From positions 1,326,294 through 1,390,293 of the forward strand of contig MNCI01013908.1 of NCBI GenBank assembly GCA_015680685.1: a stretch of DNA of 64,000 bases, written 5' to 3'. Below the pieces are notes generated by a model. The model was not told the origin of the DNA, ran no database searches, and saw only the letters and a program-made list of their open reading frames with translations. How positions within the stretch are numbered: the first letter of the stretch is position 1; each line of letters begins with the position of its first letter. Of this stretch, positions 21,840-34,908 are shown piece by piece. A program made the translations under genes and the position numbers. This DNA comes from Gnetum montanum. Taxonomy: Eukaryota; Streptophyta; Gnetopsida; Gnetales; Gnetaceae.

Positions 21840-22980
21840 AATCTTGTTTGAAAATGCTACTTTTGGTTAAGTATGTTTATAAAAACTTTAAAATTTATGA
21901 AGGATTGCTTAACATGTTAGAAATTAAAAGGGGAATGATAGTAGATGGTCATTATTTGTAATTTTCTATTTCTAACTTACCATGGAACATTATGGTTATG
22001 GATTTCATTGGGGGAATTACAAAAACTAAGAGTGAAAATGGTTCTATTTTTATTACGATAGATAGATGTACCAAAATGACATATTTTATTCCTTGAAAGA
22101 AAGCAAGTGATGCTTCCCATATTATAAGTTTATTTTTCCAACTTGATATTCATTTGCATGACATTTACTTTTCTATTACAAGTGATAGGGATGCAAAAAT
22201 TACCATCCATTTTTAAAGATTCCTATGAAGGATTTTGGAAACTAAGCTAAATCATTCATGTGCCTATCATCCTAAATTTGATAGACAAATTAAAGTGGTA
22301 AACAACTCTTTGTTGAAAATTTTATGATGTTTTTATGATAATCAACCAAAAGATAGGAGAATTTCTTATCTCATGCTGAATTCTCTTACAATAACGCATT
22401 TCATTTTAGCATTAGAAAAAGCTATTTTAAGACAAATTGTGATTATAGTCCTAGAATGTTGAATGATGTAAAGTTTTGATGGGACAGCATAAGTGAGTGT
22501 TGAATTTATGTAAGAAATAAAAGACCTGCATCCCCAAGTGAAGGAATGATAGATTAAGAAGGATAAAGAGATGTACCAAAAGAAGAATGAGGGAAATATG
22601 AGGTCCAAATTTGAGGTTGATGCATTATTATGAATCCATTTGTAAAAGAAGAGGCTAAAGGGAATCAATTTATCAAAATTGAATGTAAAATTGATGAGGA
22701 TTTTCAAAATAAATGATAACTTTTATGATATTTTAATGCTTAGTACTATTGGCATGGCTTTTTCTTTAAATATTACAAATTTGATCAATTATCATGGGCC
22801 TAATAATCACCAAACCTTGAAGAGAAACATGGAGGAGTTAAAGGTTGTCATTATTGATCCTAAGTCTTTAAAGGAGAGGAAGGAAATTGTCTTAAAGAAG
22901 AGGGAGGCTTCAAGCATAAGGAGTATAAAGAGGTTTAAATATTTAATCCATTGGAATCATTAAGATGTTATTGATGTTAT
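21840..22980 (+). pseudogene. Integrase fragment of a chromovirus-like Ty3/gypsy element
   Basis: Readable segments include PWNIMVMDFIGG, FITIDRCTKMTYFIP, FFQLDIHLHD, ITSDRDAKI and AYHPKFDRQIKVVNN. These match the integrase core of plant chromoviruses. The D and D of the D,D-35-E triad are visible, but the Glu expected in the QTEVVN position is Lys. The C-terminal part (22679-22963) reads LMRIFKINDNFYDI, NITNLINYHGP and possibly a chromodomain remnant (FKYLIHW). Stops and frameshifts are frequent. No RT lies upstream and no LTR was identified, so it is an isolated 3' pol fragment, opposite in strand to the LTR on its left. Confidence 0.75.
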
Positions 22981-25900
22981 ATGGGTATATGAGATTTAAT
23001 TGGTTGATTAGGGTATTGTTGTTTACTTAGTTTACAGTGTTTGAAGATGGGAGAGCTAGCATAGGAATATCTTCCATTTTGAAGTTATATATTTCTACTA
23101 TTTTAATGTTGTAGAAGTTATAGGAAATATTAGTGCCAAGTTTTATGTTGTATGAAGATCATTTGGTGATATTTTAGTTTTGAACTAGAAATGACAAGGT
23201 GACTATAAGCTGAGTGTGAATCATAGTTAGTTGAAACTTATTTTTATTATGTTTTCTAACTAAAATCAGTACTACGAGATAATGTGACTTAAAAAAAATC
23301 ATAATCCACCCAAGAGACTATGAAAGATTACATTAATAGTCACTCATACTAATAAGTACACTACTTGCACTAAGAATTTGTTCAATTTAAGAATTTCAGC
23401 TAGTAGGTGATTATAAGCGGGTATGACTTGCAACATAATAATGCACCTAATAGATTTTAAAAATTATTCTAAGTAATAAAAGAATATGAATTTATTGTGT
23501 AGTTATAGAAAATGAAGGTGAAAACATGATTAAGGAATTTTTTACCATTCCTATGATTTCTTCTTGGTAAGAGGAGTGGTTTTAAGGTAATTTTATGAGT
23601 TCATTATGAAATTGGGTTGGTCCTTTGGCATCTTTTATTCTCATCAAGAAAGTGATGAGTAATTATGAGGGTTGTAGAGCCTCATGCTCTATAACTATCG
23701 TTGAGTATGTGAGGTTGTGAAATGTGTGGCAAGAACCAATACTTTCTAGATCCTTGTGGCTTTTGTGTGTGCATGAGCCTTTACTTTTGTATTTTAGTGC
23801 ATTTCATTTCATGCATATTAATTAGAGATATTTTTAGTAGTGTTTTTCTTTTGACATGATTGTGTATGAAATTGTAATTTAATATCTTTAAAATCTTATG
23901 TGATTATTATAGCATTGTGTGCGGGATTGAGATGGTTTTCTTTTCAATTGCATAGGAATGATCAATTGAATATAAAACCCTACTACAATGATGATTTAAG
24001 AAAAATAAAATCTAATATTCTAGCTAAGACAATCATTAGCATGTTGCTAGATTCTATTTTGAATGTTGTAACTACTCAATATATGGATAATACAATCATG
24101 ATTTTATTGGGGGAAGAGTAATAGAACTCAAACTAAATGATTATATGCATCCTTATGATATACAGATAACACAAAATGTTCATAGAAATTAAGTTTAATA
24201 TAATGAATTATCATAGTAGCAACCTTGTCAAAATTGAACTTGTAACTTGCAAACCATAAAATGCATGTTCTAACAAACTGAATAATGTTTTACCGATTAT
24301 AGCCATGAGTTTATGGGAAAGTATATAACGATAGCAAAGTTACTACATTTCTATATGAAGCTTGATAATTTACAAAGACTTACAATTTCTTTGTGATTAA
24401 GATAGTTCATGTTGTTATCTAATATCTCATCCAAAAGATGAAAGCTTGATGGATTAGAATCCTTAAGGATGCATGTAATGGAGATTTCTTTTCATGCGTG
24501 TATATCTTAAAGTAGATCATTCTTAAAGTATTATGAGAATATGCTTGAACTTTCTAAGGAAAGAAAAATAGGTAAAATTTTAAGTCTTCCTGGAAGCTCT
24601 CAAGTGAGTAAAGAAAAAGTGTGATGGTTACTAAAATAATAATAATAATTTTGGGATAGGTCATTAGTGTAATACTCAAATACAAAAGGCCTCATTAAGG
24701 ATATGCTTAATGTGTCTATGAGACATACTTTTTTGAGGAAAAAATGATTAAATTTTTCTAGTTGAGATTCTTGCTCTATTTAGTAAAACTTTTGCAAAAT
24801 TTAGCTTTGAGAAGATTACTATGAGATAGCTTAAAATTAAAGAATGATGTATTCTATAAAAATTCTTTATTCATTGTATTAGCTATGTAGGATTTGAAGT
24901 TAAATATGTACAAGGCTACTAATTTCCATCGTTATGTTAAGGAAAAGATAAAATAGATAGCCATTAGTTACATACAATACAACACTTTATTTAAAATATT
25001 GTATTGTTAAAATAGAATTAGCCATATTTAGCTCAATTAAACTAGGTAAATCTATTTGGGGGAATCTATGCCTTAGTTGAACCAAACACCAGTAATCACC
25101 TACAATGAGTTACCTAGACTATTCCGTAGTAGGATCATGTTACTATCCTAACAAAGTAGCATTGAAATAAGAGCCATGACTCTATTTGTAAACTAGAAGG
25201 TTATGAAGGTGGTGATTCATAAGAAGTAGAAGATCAAAGAAGTTCTTATCCCTACCAAATGGTGCCTAAGGAAGATGTAAAATAAAGATAAGCTCAAGCC
25301 TTGAATATGCTTAGCATCAAAACAGCAAACTAGCGCATCATGGACCTAAGAAATTTAACAAACTAAGATAGATTAAGATGTCATGAAGATAATTAGTTAC
25401 AAAGACTATTTAAAGGAGAAGGACAAACTACATTATGGTAATAGTCCCTTAGTTATCATGAGAAAAGTTGATCCAACTTAGTAATGGATTACTAAAAGAG
25501 TCCAAAGTGACCTAGCTCACATAACACTAAGAATAATAGCTTATAATAAGCTATCCAACAAGCATTATAAGTATGTTGACATGTCATGATGTAAAGTAGA
25601 TGTAATCCAAAGGAAGATGTATGACCAACGGAAGAGCAATACCATGGAAACTCAAGAAATTCTTATAAACTTAGTATGATTAAATATGGAATTACTTTGA
25701 ATCCAAAGATGATGATTATAAATTAAAAAAATAAAAATAGTACTTTTGTATACTATTTATAATAGTTTATGATTAGTTCTAGGTTTTAGAATTAAGTCAA
25801 TGTAACTATCTTCATCATAAGAGGGTTCATAAGCAATCAAGTTAGTAAGACTTATAATAGTCATAACTATATAAAGTTCAACATTGTCACATCCTTTAAC

Positions 25901-26008
25901 TATGAAGCAAACATTTCATTACGAGGAAGGTAATACAAAATTTAAATAAACACATTATAATATAAAATTAATTAATAGTGATACATCATTAAGAAGAAAA
26001 ATATCAAG
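22981..26008. other. AT-rich region without recognised genes
   Basis: No domain, terminal repeat or RNA gene was recognised. Short ORFs (e.g. 23900-24121) show no family motifs. It may be heavily decayed retroelement sequence, possibly the continuation of the integrase-bearing element. Confidence 0.5.
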
Positions 26009-28622
26009 TGTAACACGCCCCTTCCTCACCATAGGTAAGAGAGTATTATGTTGGGTATAAAACTCCTAATGAATAAATTGGTCATGGTAAGAGAAACTAA
26101 AAATTAAAATGAACTAACATAACAATAATAAACTAAAAGGAAATATGATGTAGCCATGTCCAAAAGAAAAAGAAAGATAATAATAGAGGAAGGATAAAAT
26201 TAAAATTAAATAACATACATAGTAGCATATAAAATTGGAATGAAAGCTAATGCTAAATTGGAAATGGAAAATAGCATATAAATCTTAGAACATATCTTGC
26301 TATATCAATATATTATTAGTAGTACAAAATGATGAACCATGATCCCAATATAATACATGAAAAAAAATAACTCATACACGTTCATAAAATCTCATGATAT
26401 GCCAAAGAACTAAACCTAAAAAGTCAGCATGCAAATCATCCAATATCAATAATAAATATTAAGAAATATCCTTATTTTACCTAGCCTTAATAATCTAAAA
26501 ATAAGAGGGTTTGTATACACTAAGTGAGAAACCTTAACATCTCCACTAGTTGATTTGAAGTCATGTTTCATGGTGGCCAAGTGAAGGCATGCTAGCTTAC
26601 AATACATGTTAGTAAGCACAAACAATCTAAAAATTGTAGATCACACATCATACATAGATCTAAACATCAATGAGAATATAACCAAACTAAATTATCTACT
26701 CCAACCCATCAACCTATAGACAAGAAGGATAGCATAAACTAAAATTAGTTTTAAATGTGTAAATTATTGTCCAGAGTAATTTCCAAATCAAATATCAAAC
26801 TGCCATGCCTATGGATTTTATTTATTAGTCTCTACATTAGGGGCTCCAACTAAGACTCAGCTCTAACATTTTAGAGGCATTGAACAAAGGGACTAATGAG
26901 TTATGGATCACCCTTTCATGTAGGATGGGACCTATAGTGAGAGCTACACTATACATTTTTAATTACCAAGAATTTTTAGGGATTCCATCTCCAATCGACC
27001 ATACAACTTGATGCTAGATCTTAACAAATAGCAAACATTTAAGCATTCTAATAAGTACAACCAAATGTTAATAATGGAGCAATAACACAAATAACAAACA
27101 ACTCAAAATACCTAAAAGTTCCAATAAAAACTAATAATTAACCCTAAGATTAATTCCAATAATTCAACATATTCAAGATCAATAGGACTATATCAAATAG
27201 AGTCCAATAGTACCAAGATGTATCAAACCAAGTTCCAATGATAAAATTAATAGTAAAATGACTCAAACTTGATATCATGACCCCACTACAATCCATGGTA
27301 ACTAATCATGACCTAAGCATGGCTTTATCATGACTTGTGGTTTGCTAAAAAAAATCACTCAAAATAACTTGAAGAAAATGATGCAACCACAACTTGATCA
27401 CAATCCATGGCAATTGAAGAAAACTTGACCACAATCTAGCCATGATCTATGGTTAACTAAAAATCACTCAAAATGACTTGAAATGATAAGAATAGAAAAA
27501 TATGCTTTATCACAACTTTACCACAGCTCATGAAATTATAGGCTTTATCAAAATAGAGACTAAAATTAAAAAAGATGCTAATAGGATCAACCACAATCCT
27601 ACCTTAACTTATGATTAGTACTAATAGTATCACCATGATTTGTGGTTTCAACACAAAAATTAAGGAAACATGAAAACATCTCTTAATGACTTCCAAATGA
27701 TAAGGAACATAAGGGACATCATAGCAATAACTCAAAGTACATAATCAAACTTTCAAACTAAGAGAAATGTGACAAACAAAATGATGATATAGTATTGTCT
27801 AACTTTCATGAAAAAATTACACATGAAACAATACTATATGTTCAGAGTAAGATCCAAACTAATCAAAATTGTAAACAATTTAGAGAAAATTCATATAAAA
27901 TTCACTCCATGCTGATAGTGCACAAAACCTAAGAACTAAAACAAACATAAGAAAATGTCAAGATAACTTAATTGAAAAAAATAGAAGCACAATCCCTAAA
28001 GCAACACATGAACACAACCAAGTGTTCTCACGCAACCACACACATGAACTAGCAAAGCTTCACAACACTACCATAAGCCTTCAATCTAGCAATGCTTCCA
28101 TGTCTTAAAAAAAGGATGCCAAAGTGCTTGAAAGAATGAATTGTAGAATTTTTAATGGAAACTATCGAAAACCTCAAATGTAGTAACCCTAATCTTATTT
28201 CTAAAAATAAAATTGAAGACTAAGAAAACTTCTACAAAGACTCTCATAAGTCACATAAATTTCTTACAAAAAGTAATAAGCCATACTAAAAACACTTTAA
28301 TTAAAAATAATACATGCTACAATTAGTTTAATTTATAAAATATCATCCTTGTACCAGAACCTACTTCTATCATCACATGTATCATATGTTCATATGATAG
28401 CCTTCAGGAAAAGCCTACTAAACTCTTCCAAAAGGTTAGTTCATACTAGCTGAAAAAATAATTAAAACATAAAAATAATCATATATGAGCATAATAATAT
28501 GGCACTCAAAATCAAAACTAACTAATGAAAATAACTAAAAAATCATAGCACAAGCATCCAAAGAATCAAGAAGCACAAGATATAAGGGCTAACATAAGCA
28601 TCTAAAAATACGAGTTGTTACA
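26009..28622 (-). repeat. Candidate 2.6-kb LTR bounded by TGTAACA...TGTTACA
   Basis: The plus strand starts TGTAACACGCCCC at 26009 and ends GTTGTTACA at 28622. On the minus strand this reads TGTAACAACTCG ... GGGGCGTGTTACA, which resembles the ends of plant Tekay/Del-type LTRs. No coding signal is inside; an approximately 112-bp imperfect repeat is visible near 27340-27490. The flanking 5-mers (TCAAG and TTAGT) do not match, so a TSD is not supported and the call stays tentative. Confidence 0.35.
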
Positions 28623-29384
28623 TTAGTTGTCTTAGTTACATCAACATCGGTGGAAGAAGGCATCTCAAATTTTTGCTCATCAACTTATAAATATGCATTC
28701 ACATAATTAACAAGAATTTTTGCATCAACAAAAGAAGTTGAAATTTTGACACTAATTCAGGGAATTAGAGGTAAATTAAAATCACCTATAGGAAAATTCT
28801 AGAGAGATCAAATCTATTGGATAAAAATCAAAGAAAAAAAATTAGATCCCCTAGAAAGAAATTAAAAGTGCTGATTAATGTACTTTCATTATATTCGTGA
28901 TCTTATATTAGGTCAAGGATGTGCTTTAGATGCATGTCAATAAGACATTCCTTACTTGATTAAAGCATGTGGCTTGTGGTCTACAAGTCATAAGTTTGAA
29001 CTAAGAAGTATGAGGTGTGTTAAAGTTGAAATCTTAATATTTATCTTCTAATAATTTGATAGAAATTTGTTTTTAATAACATTATTCATTAGAATTAAAC
29101 CCATGGCTTATGGCATATAAATCAAGAGTCTTACTACCAGACTAATATCTCATTGTTTATTCTAAGAAGTATGGTATTAAGATACATGCTCCATAGGAGT
29201 ACAATAAGAAAATATACTTAGAAACTACGATATCAAGTAGACAACAAACCATAGTAAGTAATTATCAAATCTTTTGTCTACCTTCGTTTGTGTCTAGATA
29301 TTTTTAAGAGGGGAGATGAAGGGGTTTGTATTAGAACTCAAAATATTCTTTTTGTTGAGAGGCCAACTAGTTATCATAGATCAA

Positions 29385-29580
29385 TAACACTAAATATTAT
29401 GTTGTCCATAACACTCTAGGTGAAGCCTATGGGTAACACTAAATAATATTATATCCATAACATTCTAGGAAGAGCCTATCAGCAACATTATATAATATTT
29501 CATCTATAATGCTCCAAGAATAGTCTATAAGTACTGCTAAATAATATTCCACTTGTAACAAGAATATATTTGCCCCTAGT
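29385..29580. repeat. 49-bp tandem repeat, four copies
   Basis: Units starting near 29385, 29434, 29483 and 29532 share the pattern TAACACTAAATAATATT ... CCATAACACTCTAGG ... AGCCTAT. Divergence increases along the array, and the last unit is partial. Confidence 0.8.
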
Positions 29581-29898
29581 AAATCTATAGCTTCTATGTT
29601 TATGTCTTCATATTATAATGTATAAGGAATGAAATTTAAAAGGTTAAAAGAAGTATACCTAGAAAATAATAATCCATGAGAATTTAGAAATATTTTGTAG
29701 CATAGGATTTATTGCCAAACTTGAAATTAGCTATTCTTCTCATCATGAAATTAAAACCAAAATTATTATGAAATACATCCAATATAGTAAAATGGAAACT
29801 TGGATAATTTGCAATATGGTAGATGAACTAAAATTTAACTCACTTTTTTCAAGATTATTTTAGACATATTATAGGTATATATTATAAATATATAAGTA

Positions 29899-29974
29899 AG
29901 CTAGTTTTAACAAAATTTGCCTTCAAGAAATATAGAAGCTAGTTTTAACAAAATTTGCCTTCAAGAAATATAGT
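29899..29974. repeat. 38-bp tandem duplication
   Basis: AGCTAGTTTTAACAAAATTT and the following TGCCTTCAAGAAATATAG occur twice at a 38-bp offset with no visible difference, which suggests a recent duplication. Confidence 0.9.
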
Positions 29975-30029
29975 CAAATTATAAATTTATAAATAATTAT
30001 TGTCCACTACAACTAAACCTTTAACTTGG

Positions 30030-30930
30030 TAATGAGTCATGTCTAGTTGGTTATGTCAACAAGGCCTCATTGATGCATCATATCATGCATCAACGAGTTC
30101 TCGTCAACATAGTGTTGGTTTTCTTGATTATTGGCTATAAATACACATTGGTAGCTATCTTTATGGAAAGTAGAGATTGTAGTTGTAGCAAAGATCTTGA
30201 ATTTTTTTCATTTGAAAATTAGAATTTTCCCTCAAGTGCCTGTAGTAGGTATCATTGAGTGTACAAATATTTATTCGAGCATTATTATACCTGAGCACGA
30301 TAGTGTGTGTAGCAATAAAGATGAGCTTTCTGATAAGCCTTGTAACAATATGGATAGATTAGCTATTTCATTTATGCATTTAATGTTTTCAGTTATTTAT
30401 TAAATTTTTAATTAGATATTAATTATCTTTTAGTTATTACATTAATGAAACGATTAAGCCAGATAGACTACACACATAAGTACGACTGCTTCGAGTGTAA
30501 CACGTATTTTCTTGGTAATCCTAAAAGAATTATTATTTGGTACACCCAATACTGTAGCGCTTGGTTGCCTAATAGTGGATACATGGGTTTAGGACATGTA
30601 CGGAAAGTGGGATTGAATGCTTATGTTAGGATTAGTTAAATGCTAGTTAATTAGTTAATTTAGATTAGTTAATCAAATTCTTTTTATCTACATTTTGAGC
30701 ACCAAACTACGAAACAAAAAATGATAAAAATTTGATGCCTTAGTTACACTTAACCATACCAACAAATGTCACAAGTGTAATTGGGAAGATAATGATTGAC
30801 CTTAAGGCTAGATTCTTTTCCTAAGGGACTAGTGCACCAGAAACAATAAAGTTTGCCAAATTTGATTGAATTGTGTGTGTACGCTTTGTGATTCGTATGG
30901 TTGGACATAGGGGTACCTCGTTGCTCATCA
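30030..30930 (+). repeat. 5' LTR of element B (901 bp)
   Basis: It aligns with the 3' LTR from its first base, but the expected TG start is TA here. The U3 contains AAGGCCTCATTGATGCATCA-like words, the TATA box is at 30136 (TATAAATA), and the end reads GGGGTACCTCGTTG then CTCATCA. Confidence 0.9.
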
Positions 30931-30950
30931 TTGGCACTATTAGCAAGGAC
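30931..30950 (+). other. Primer-binding site, tRNA-Asp type (element B)
   Basis: TTGGCACTATTAGCAAGGAC follows the LTR. It matches the tRNA-Asp complement at the TGGC start and the AGGA end, with several changes between. Confidence 0.65.
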
Positions 30951-31084
30951 TTTGTTTGTGGAACGTGCACTATTTAGGTTTAAGTGAATACTAGTAATAT
31001 TGATGTATGAACCTCAAGGTCAATATCATTTCCACTATACATAGAATGATAAAAGCACACTAATAATTTTTTCTTGTTTGCAAA

Positions 31085-33410
31085 ATATCTTCTTCTTTTC
31101 ACAAGCATGAATATACCAAACCACTAGTCCCACAAGAATGCAAGATGGTATACACTCATCCAAATGAGTTTGTGCCAAACTTCACCTTCATCCTACATTA
31201 GGATGAATAGTTGTGATGGTGTGATATGGAGGGCAATGTCATATTGCCCCTCAATTGATCTATGCTCAGGATGCTATTCAAAACCCTTAAGAAGTTAGAC
31301 ATTGTAGATCTCCACAAAGAATACATTGTGGATGGGTATGACACTCAAAACTACTATCCCACTAAAACACAACATAAATGAGATCAACATCAGGAAAAAC
31401 TCCATGAAGTTGCAAAGGGGAAACATTACACCAGTCCCTTATTCCTACTAAATCAAGATGACATTGAGGATCCTCCTATTGAAGGTTCTCAACATGAAGA
31501 CTTTCCATCCCCTATTACAGATGCTGAGGATGTGAACCTGACCATGTGATCCACTATTCATAAATTGTGTTTAAGAAAGAGTGATAGCCAAGGAAGGGAC
31601 TCAGGTAAACATTGCAAAAACAATGGATCTAAGGATGGTGATCGTGACAAGCATAAGAGTGATGGTAGACACCATGGTGGCAGTGGCAGTCCACCTTCCT
31701 CTTCATCCTCTTCATATGATTCCAAAAATTCCTCTTCATCTAACAGTTCTCATGGAAGTTGCCATTGAAATAACTATGATGAAGATGATCACCAAGATAA
31801 CAATGACCATGAAGGCCACTAGAACCGAAGGGGTGGCCAAAACCATCATCAGCTTCATCGACATAGTGATGATGATGAATCTCTATTGGAAACTTGAAGT
31901 ATGCTCAGCATTGTGAAGGTAGTGAAAATCCCAAGTAGGAAACATAGAGAATGAATGGCAGAAACTCAAACTTTTCCCAAGGATACTCATTAAGTAAGTT
32001 AAAAGTTGGTACCAATCTTTAGAGCCAGACTCTATTCATAGATGGAATACCATGTTAGAACTATTCAATGACAAATATCAGATGTACTCCAGAGTGTCTA
32101 ATCTAAGAAGGAAAATCCAAGGCTGAAATAGGGGAGCACATGAACCCTTGGATGCCCCCATGGATTGATAATATTCAATCCTACACCAATGCCCTAGCCA
32201 TGGTTATTCTTAGAGGGTACAACTTCACCACATCATAGATGGGCTTAGAGCAGAAACTAGAAGAACCCTTGGGATGTATGCTCATGGAAGATTGTATAAA
32301 CTAAGAGCTCATCAAATCTAGAGGGTAATTAAGTAGATAGCAAAAGAAGAAGATGAGCTATGGAAAATGAAAAGTGCTAAAGAGAATAATAGGGACCCCT
32401 CCATTATAAAATGAGAGGTTCAATTTTGTGATGAGGAGGAATCACCACTTGATGAAGTGATGAACAAAAATATCTTGCCCATCCAAAAATATGTTTCTAA
32501 CATTTCAGCAAAGGTTGAAAAATTATGGGACTCTTTCGATAAAAAATTTCATACTACTTTAAAGATTGTTGAAGAATCCAAAGAAAAAAATAGTGATCAT
32601 AATCATAGGAGGTGAAAAGAAGTTGAACGTATCTACCAAAGAGGTAAGGGCAAAGCTACTATAGTAGAAGAAGTTATGGAGTCTAACTCTAATAATGAAA
32701 CTAAATGTAACATTTTCCAATATGAAGATCCAAGGGGATGTTTTCCTATAGTGTCACACTTACAAGATTCATGGATGTATGCATTGAATCATTCCCTAGC
32801 ACATAGGCAAACTCCAAGATGATTGCCTTACCCTAAAGGTAGTCCAAGATAGTTTCACTAGCAACAACAAGCTTACTACCCAAGTGGAACTCCTCCACAA
32901 CCTTATGAATAATACCAATAGTGGTACCAACCATAGTTGTGGGAAATGCCACCACCAAGCTAGTAGTACCCTTATAGGCAACCAGATCCATACGGGTACT
33001 ATGTTCAGCAGCTCGTCTCCTCTAGAAGTTTTGTAAGTCATGCATCATTCCAGCATCACTATTACCCTCCAGATTACAACCAAACACATTCACCATCTAC
33101 TTGAAGGGAAAACCCATATCCATATCCATACCATCCTCCACATCCCTCTACACATACACCTCCACCTTCAACCCAACTACCTCCTACTCCATCCATGCAG
33201 GGTGAGATTCCTTCACAACTACAACAATGAAATGCTATGAGGTTGTACACTCACAATGAGTTTTTCAGCCTAGTGGTTTGGATAATCGATCATGAAAAAG
33301 ACTTACTTCTAACCTAGTAGTCCTCTCCATCCCTCACAACCTACTTTAGCTAATCACCTTGCATCTCTAGCATCCTCATCCGCTGCATCAAACACCTTCG
33401 AGTGCCCTTC
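31085..33410 (+). pseudogene. Gag of element B
   Basis: The start is judged from element C, whose gag begins ATGTCTTCTTCT; here the same place reads ATATCTTCTTCT (31085), so the start codon is lost. The N-terminal segment resembles element C (NEF/NELYxxSPSSY, MNxYGGVTWR). A low-complexity linker at 31565-31770 is rich in Ser, Asp, His and Lys (GSGSPPSSSSSSYDSKNSS). The capsid-like core follows near 31950-32300, then a Lys/Glu-rich segment and a Gln/Pro/Tyr-rich tail. Numerous stops and some frameshifts are present. No zinc knuckle was found. Confidence 0.75.
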
Positions 33411-34020
33411 AAAACAAGGGCCACCTAGGATCTACACTACAATGCTAACCCATGTTGTTTCTGACTGGATTAAAGCTAGCAATCTTCCTACAAAAAGATA
33501 TAATCTAGGAAGTCCACTCATTTATCTTTATATTGCTGGACAAGTACCATGTAAAGCTCTTCTTTACTTTGGTTCTAGAGTTAATCTCATCTCCCATGAC
33601 ATGTGCAAGGCCTAGAACCTACCACCTCTTAACAAGAGCAACATTCATCTAGAGTTAGCAAATTAGTTGATTACTATCCCTCTGGGATTAGTAGAGGACA
33701 TTGTGACCACAATTTATGGGTGGTTCTATCCTACTAGTTTTATAATGATCAAGGTGAACAATTGCAAAAGTGACTTCCCCATCATTATGGGAAGGGCTTG
33801 GTTAAGCACAGTTGATGCAAGAATGGGTATAAGGGACCTATCTTTAGAAATATCCAAGGAAAATGAGCTAGGAAAAATTGAGAAGAAGTCTATTCCATGC
33901 ATCACATACAATGATAACAACTACAATTGCATGCAAAAGATTTGGTCAATCAAGAGTATCCACATTAAAGCATGCAATCAGTGTGCCCAAGAGATCAATA
34001 TTCAAAGGTGTCTCTACATA
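33411..34020 (+). pseudogene. Aspartic protease of element B, catalytic Asp missing
   Basis: SPLIYLYIAGQVPCKALLYF continues GSRVNLISHDM, corresponding to the usual ALxDxGAxxNLI segment, with Tyr in place of the catalytic Asp (about 33570). A later segment reads SDFPIIMGRAWLSTVDARMG, the standard second protease motif of Athila-type pol. The frame from 33667 to 34035 is open and continues in the same register into RT. Element C shows the same Asp-to-Tyr change, so the lesion may be inherited rather than private. Confidence 0.75.
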
Positions 34021-34188
34021 GTAGCCACAAAGTAGTAGGGCACCCAGTGGTTGATGGCTAATTCAGATAGCCACACAATATGCATGGAGCCAATTGAGAG
34101 CCTAACATGTGCATATGTTGAAGGCATGGACAAAATTGAACAAGTTCATTCCAAACTCTCTAATGAAGATGATGATACCTATTGGGGA

Positions 34189-34908
34189 GAGTTAGAAATT
34201 CTTGATTACTTCAACTAGGAGCCCTTACAGCTAAAAACTTTACTAGTTGGTATGAAGTATGCATTTTTAAAGAATGGTAAACAAGTCATAATTAATGCCA
34301 AACTTGCTCCTAAGAAAAAGGAAAAGTTGTCGAAAGTGGTGAACAAATGGTCAATAGCCTTTGCATGGTCATATCCAAAGCTAATAGGAATTGATCCAAG
34401 GATATGTTAGCATCGCATCTACATTGACCCAACCATGAAGCCTAGAAGGCAACCGCAGAGGTGGCTAAACCCCAAATTAAAGCAAATTGTTAATGAGAAG
34501 ATAAAGAAACTCCTCAAAGAAGTCTTTATCTATCCAATCATAGATAGTGAGTGGGATAGCCCACTTGTAATTGTACCAAAGAAGGATTGCAAATGGTGGG
34601 TTTGCATCTACTTTAGGTTGTTGAATATGGCAACATTTAAAGATCATTTTCCTTTGTCATTTGTAGATCAAATGTTATACACCATATCCATGCATTGTTA
34701 TTATAGCTTTTTTGATGGTTATAGTGGCTATAACCAAATCCAAATTGCATCCAAAGATAAGGCCNGACAACTTTTCCTTTTTCTTAGGAGCAAGTTTGGC
34801 ATTAATTATGACTTGTTTACCATTCTTTAAAAATGCATACTTCATACCAACTAGTAAAGTTTTTAGCTGTAAGGGCTCCTAGTTGAAGTAATCAAGAATT
34901 TCTAACTC
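34189..34908. repeat. Inverted copy 34766-34908 of 34189-34331, bounded by single Ns
   Basis: The 143-nt segment between N at 34765 and N at 34909 is, by eye, the exact reverse complement of 34189-34331. It sits where the RT catalytic core should be and has about the length of the missing core (compare element C, 54862-55008). This looks like an assembly gap-fill error rather than biology. Confidence 0.9.

Larger units (their letters stand above)
28623..30029. other. AT-rich spacer with two short tandem repeats
   Basis: No gene was recognised. It contains the 49-bp array at 29385-29580 and the 38-bp duplication at 29899-29974. It ends with CTTGG (30025-30029), the left TSD of element B. Confidence 0.5.

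Noticed and set aside
23900-24121. 73-codon ORF in the AT-rich region
   Set aside because: No motif and no neighbouring element structure to support it.
31581-31916. Met/Ile/Val-rich ORF overlapping the gag linker of element B
   Set aside because: Alternative-frame shadow of the Ser/Asp/His-rich gag linker; its composition follows from the codons of the true frame.
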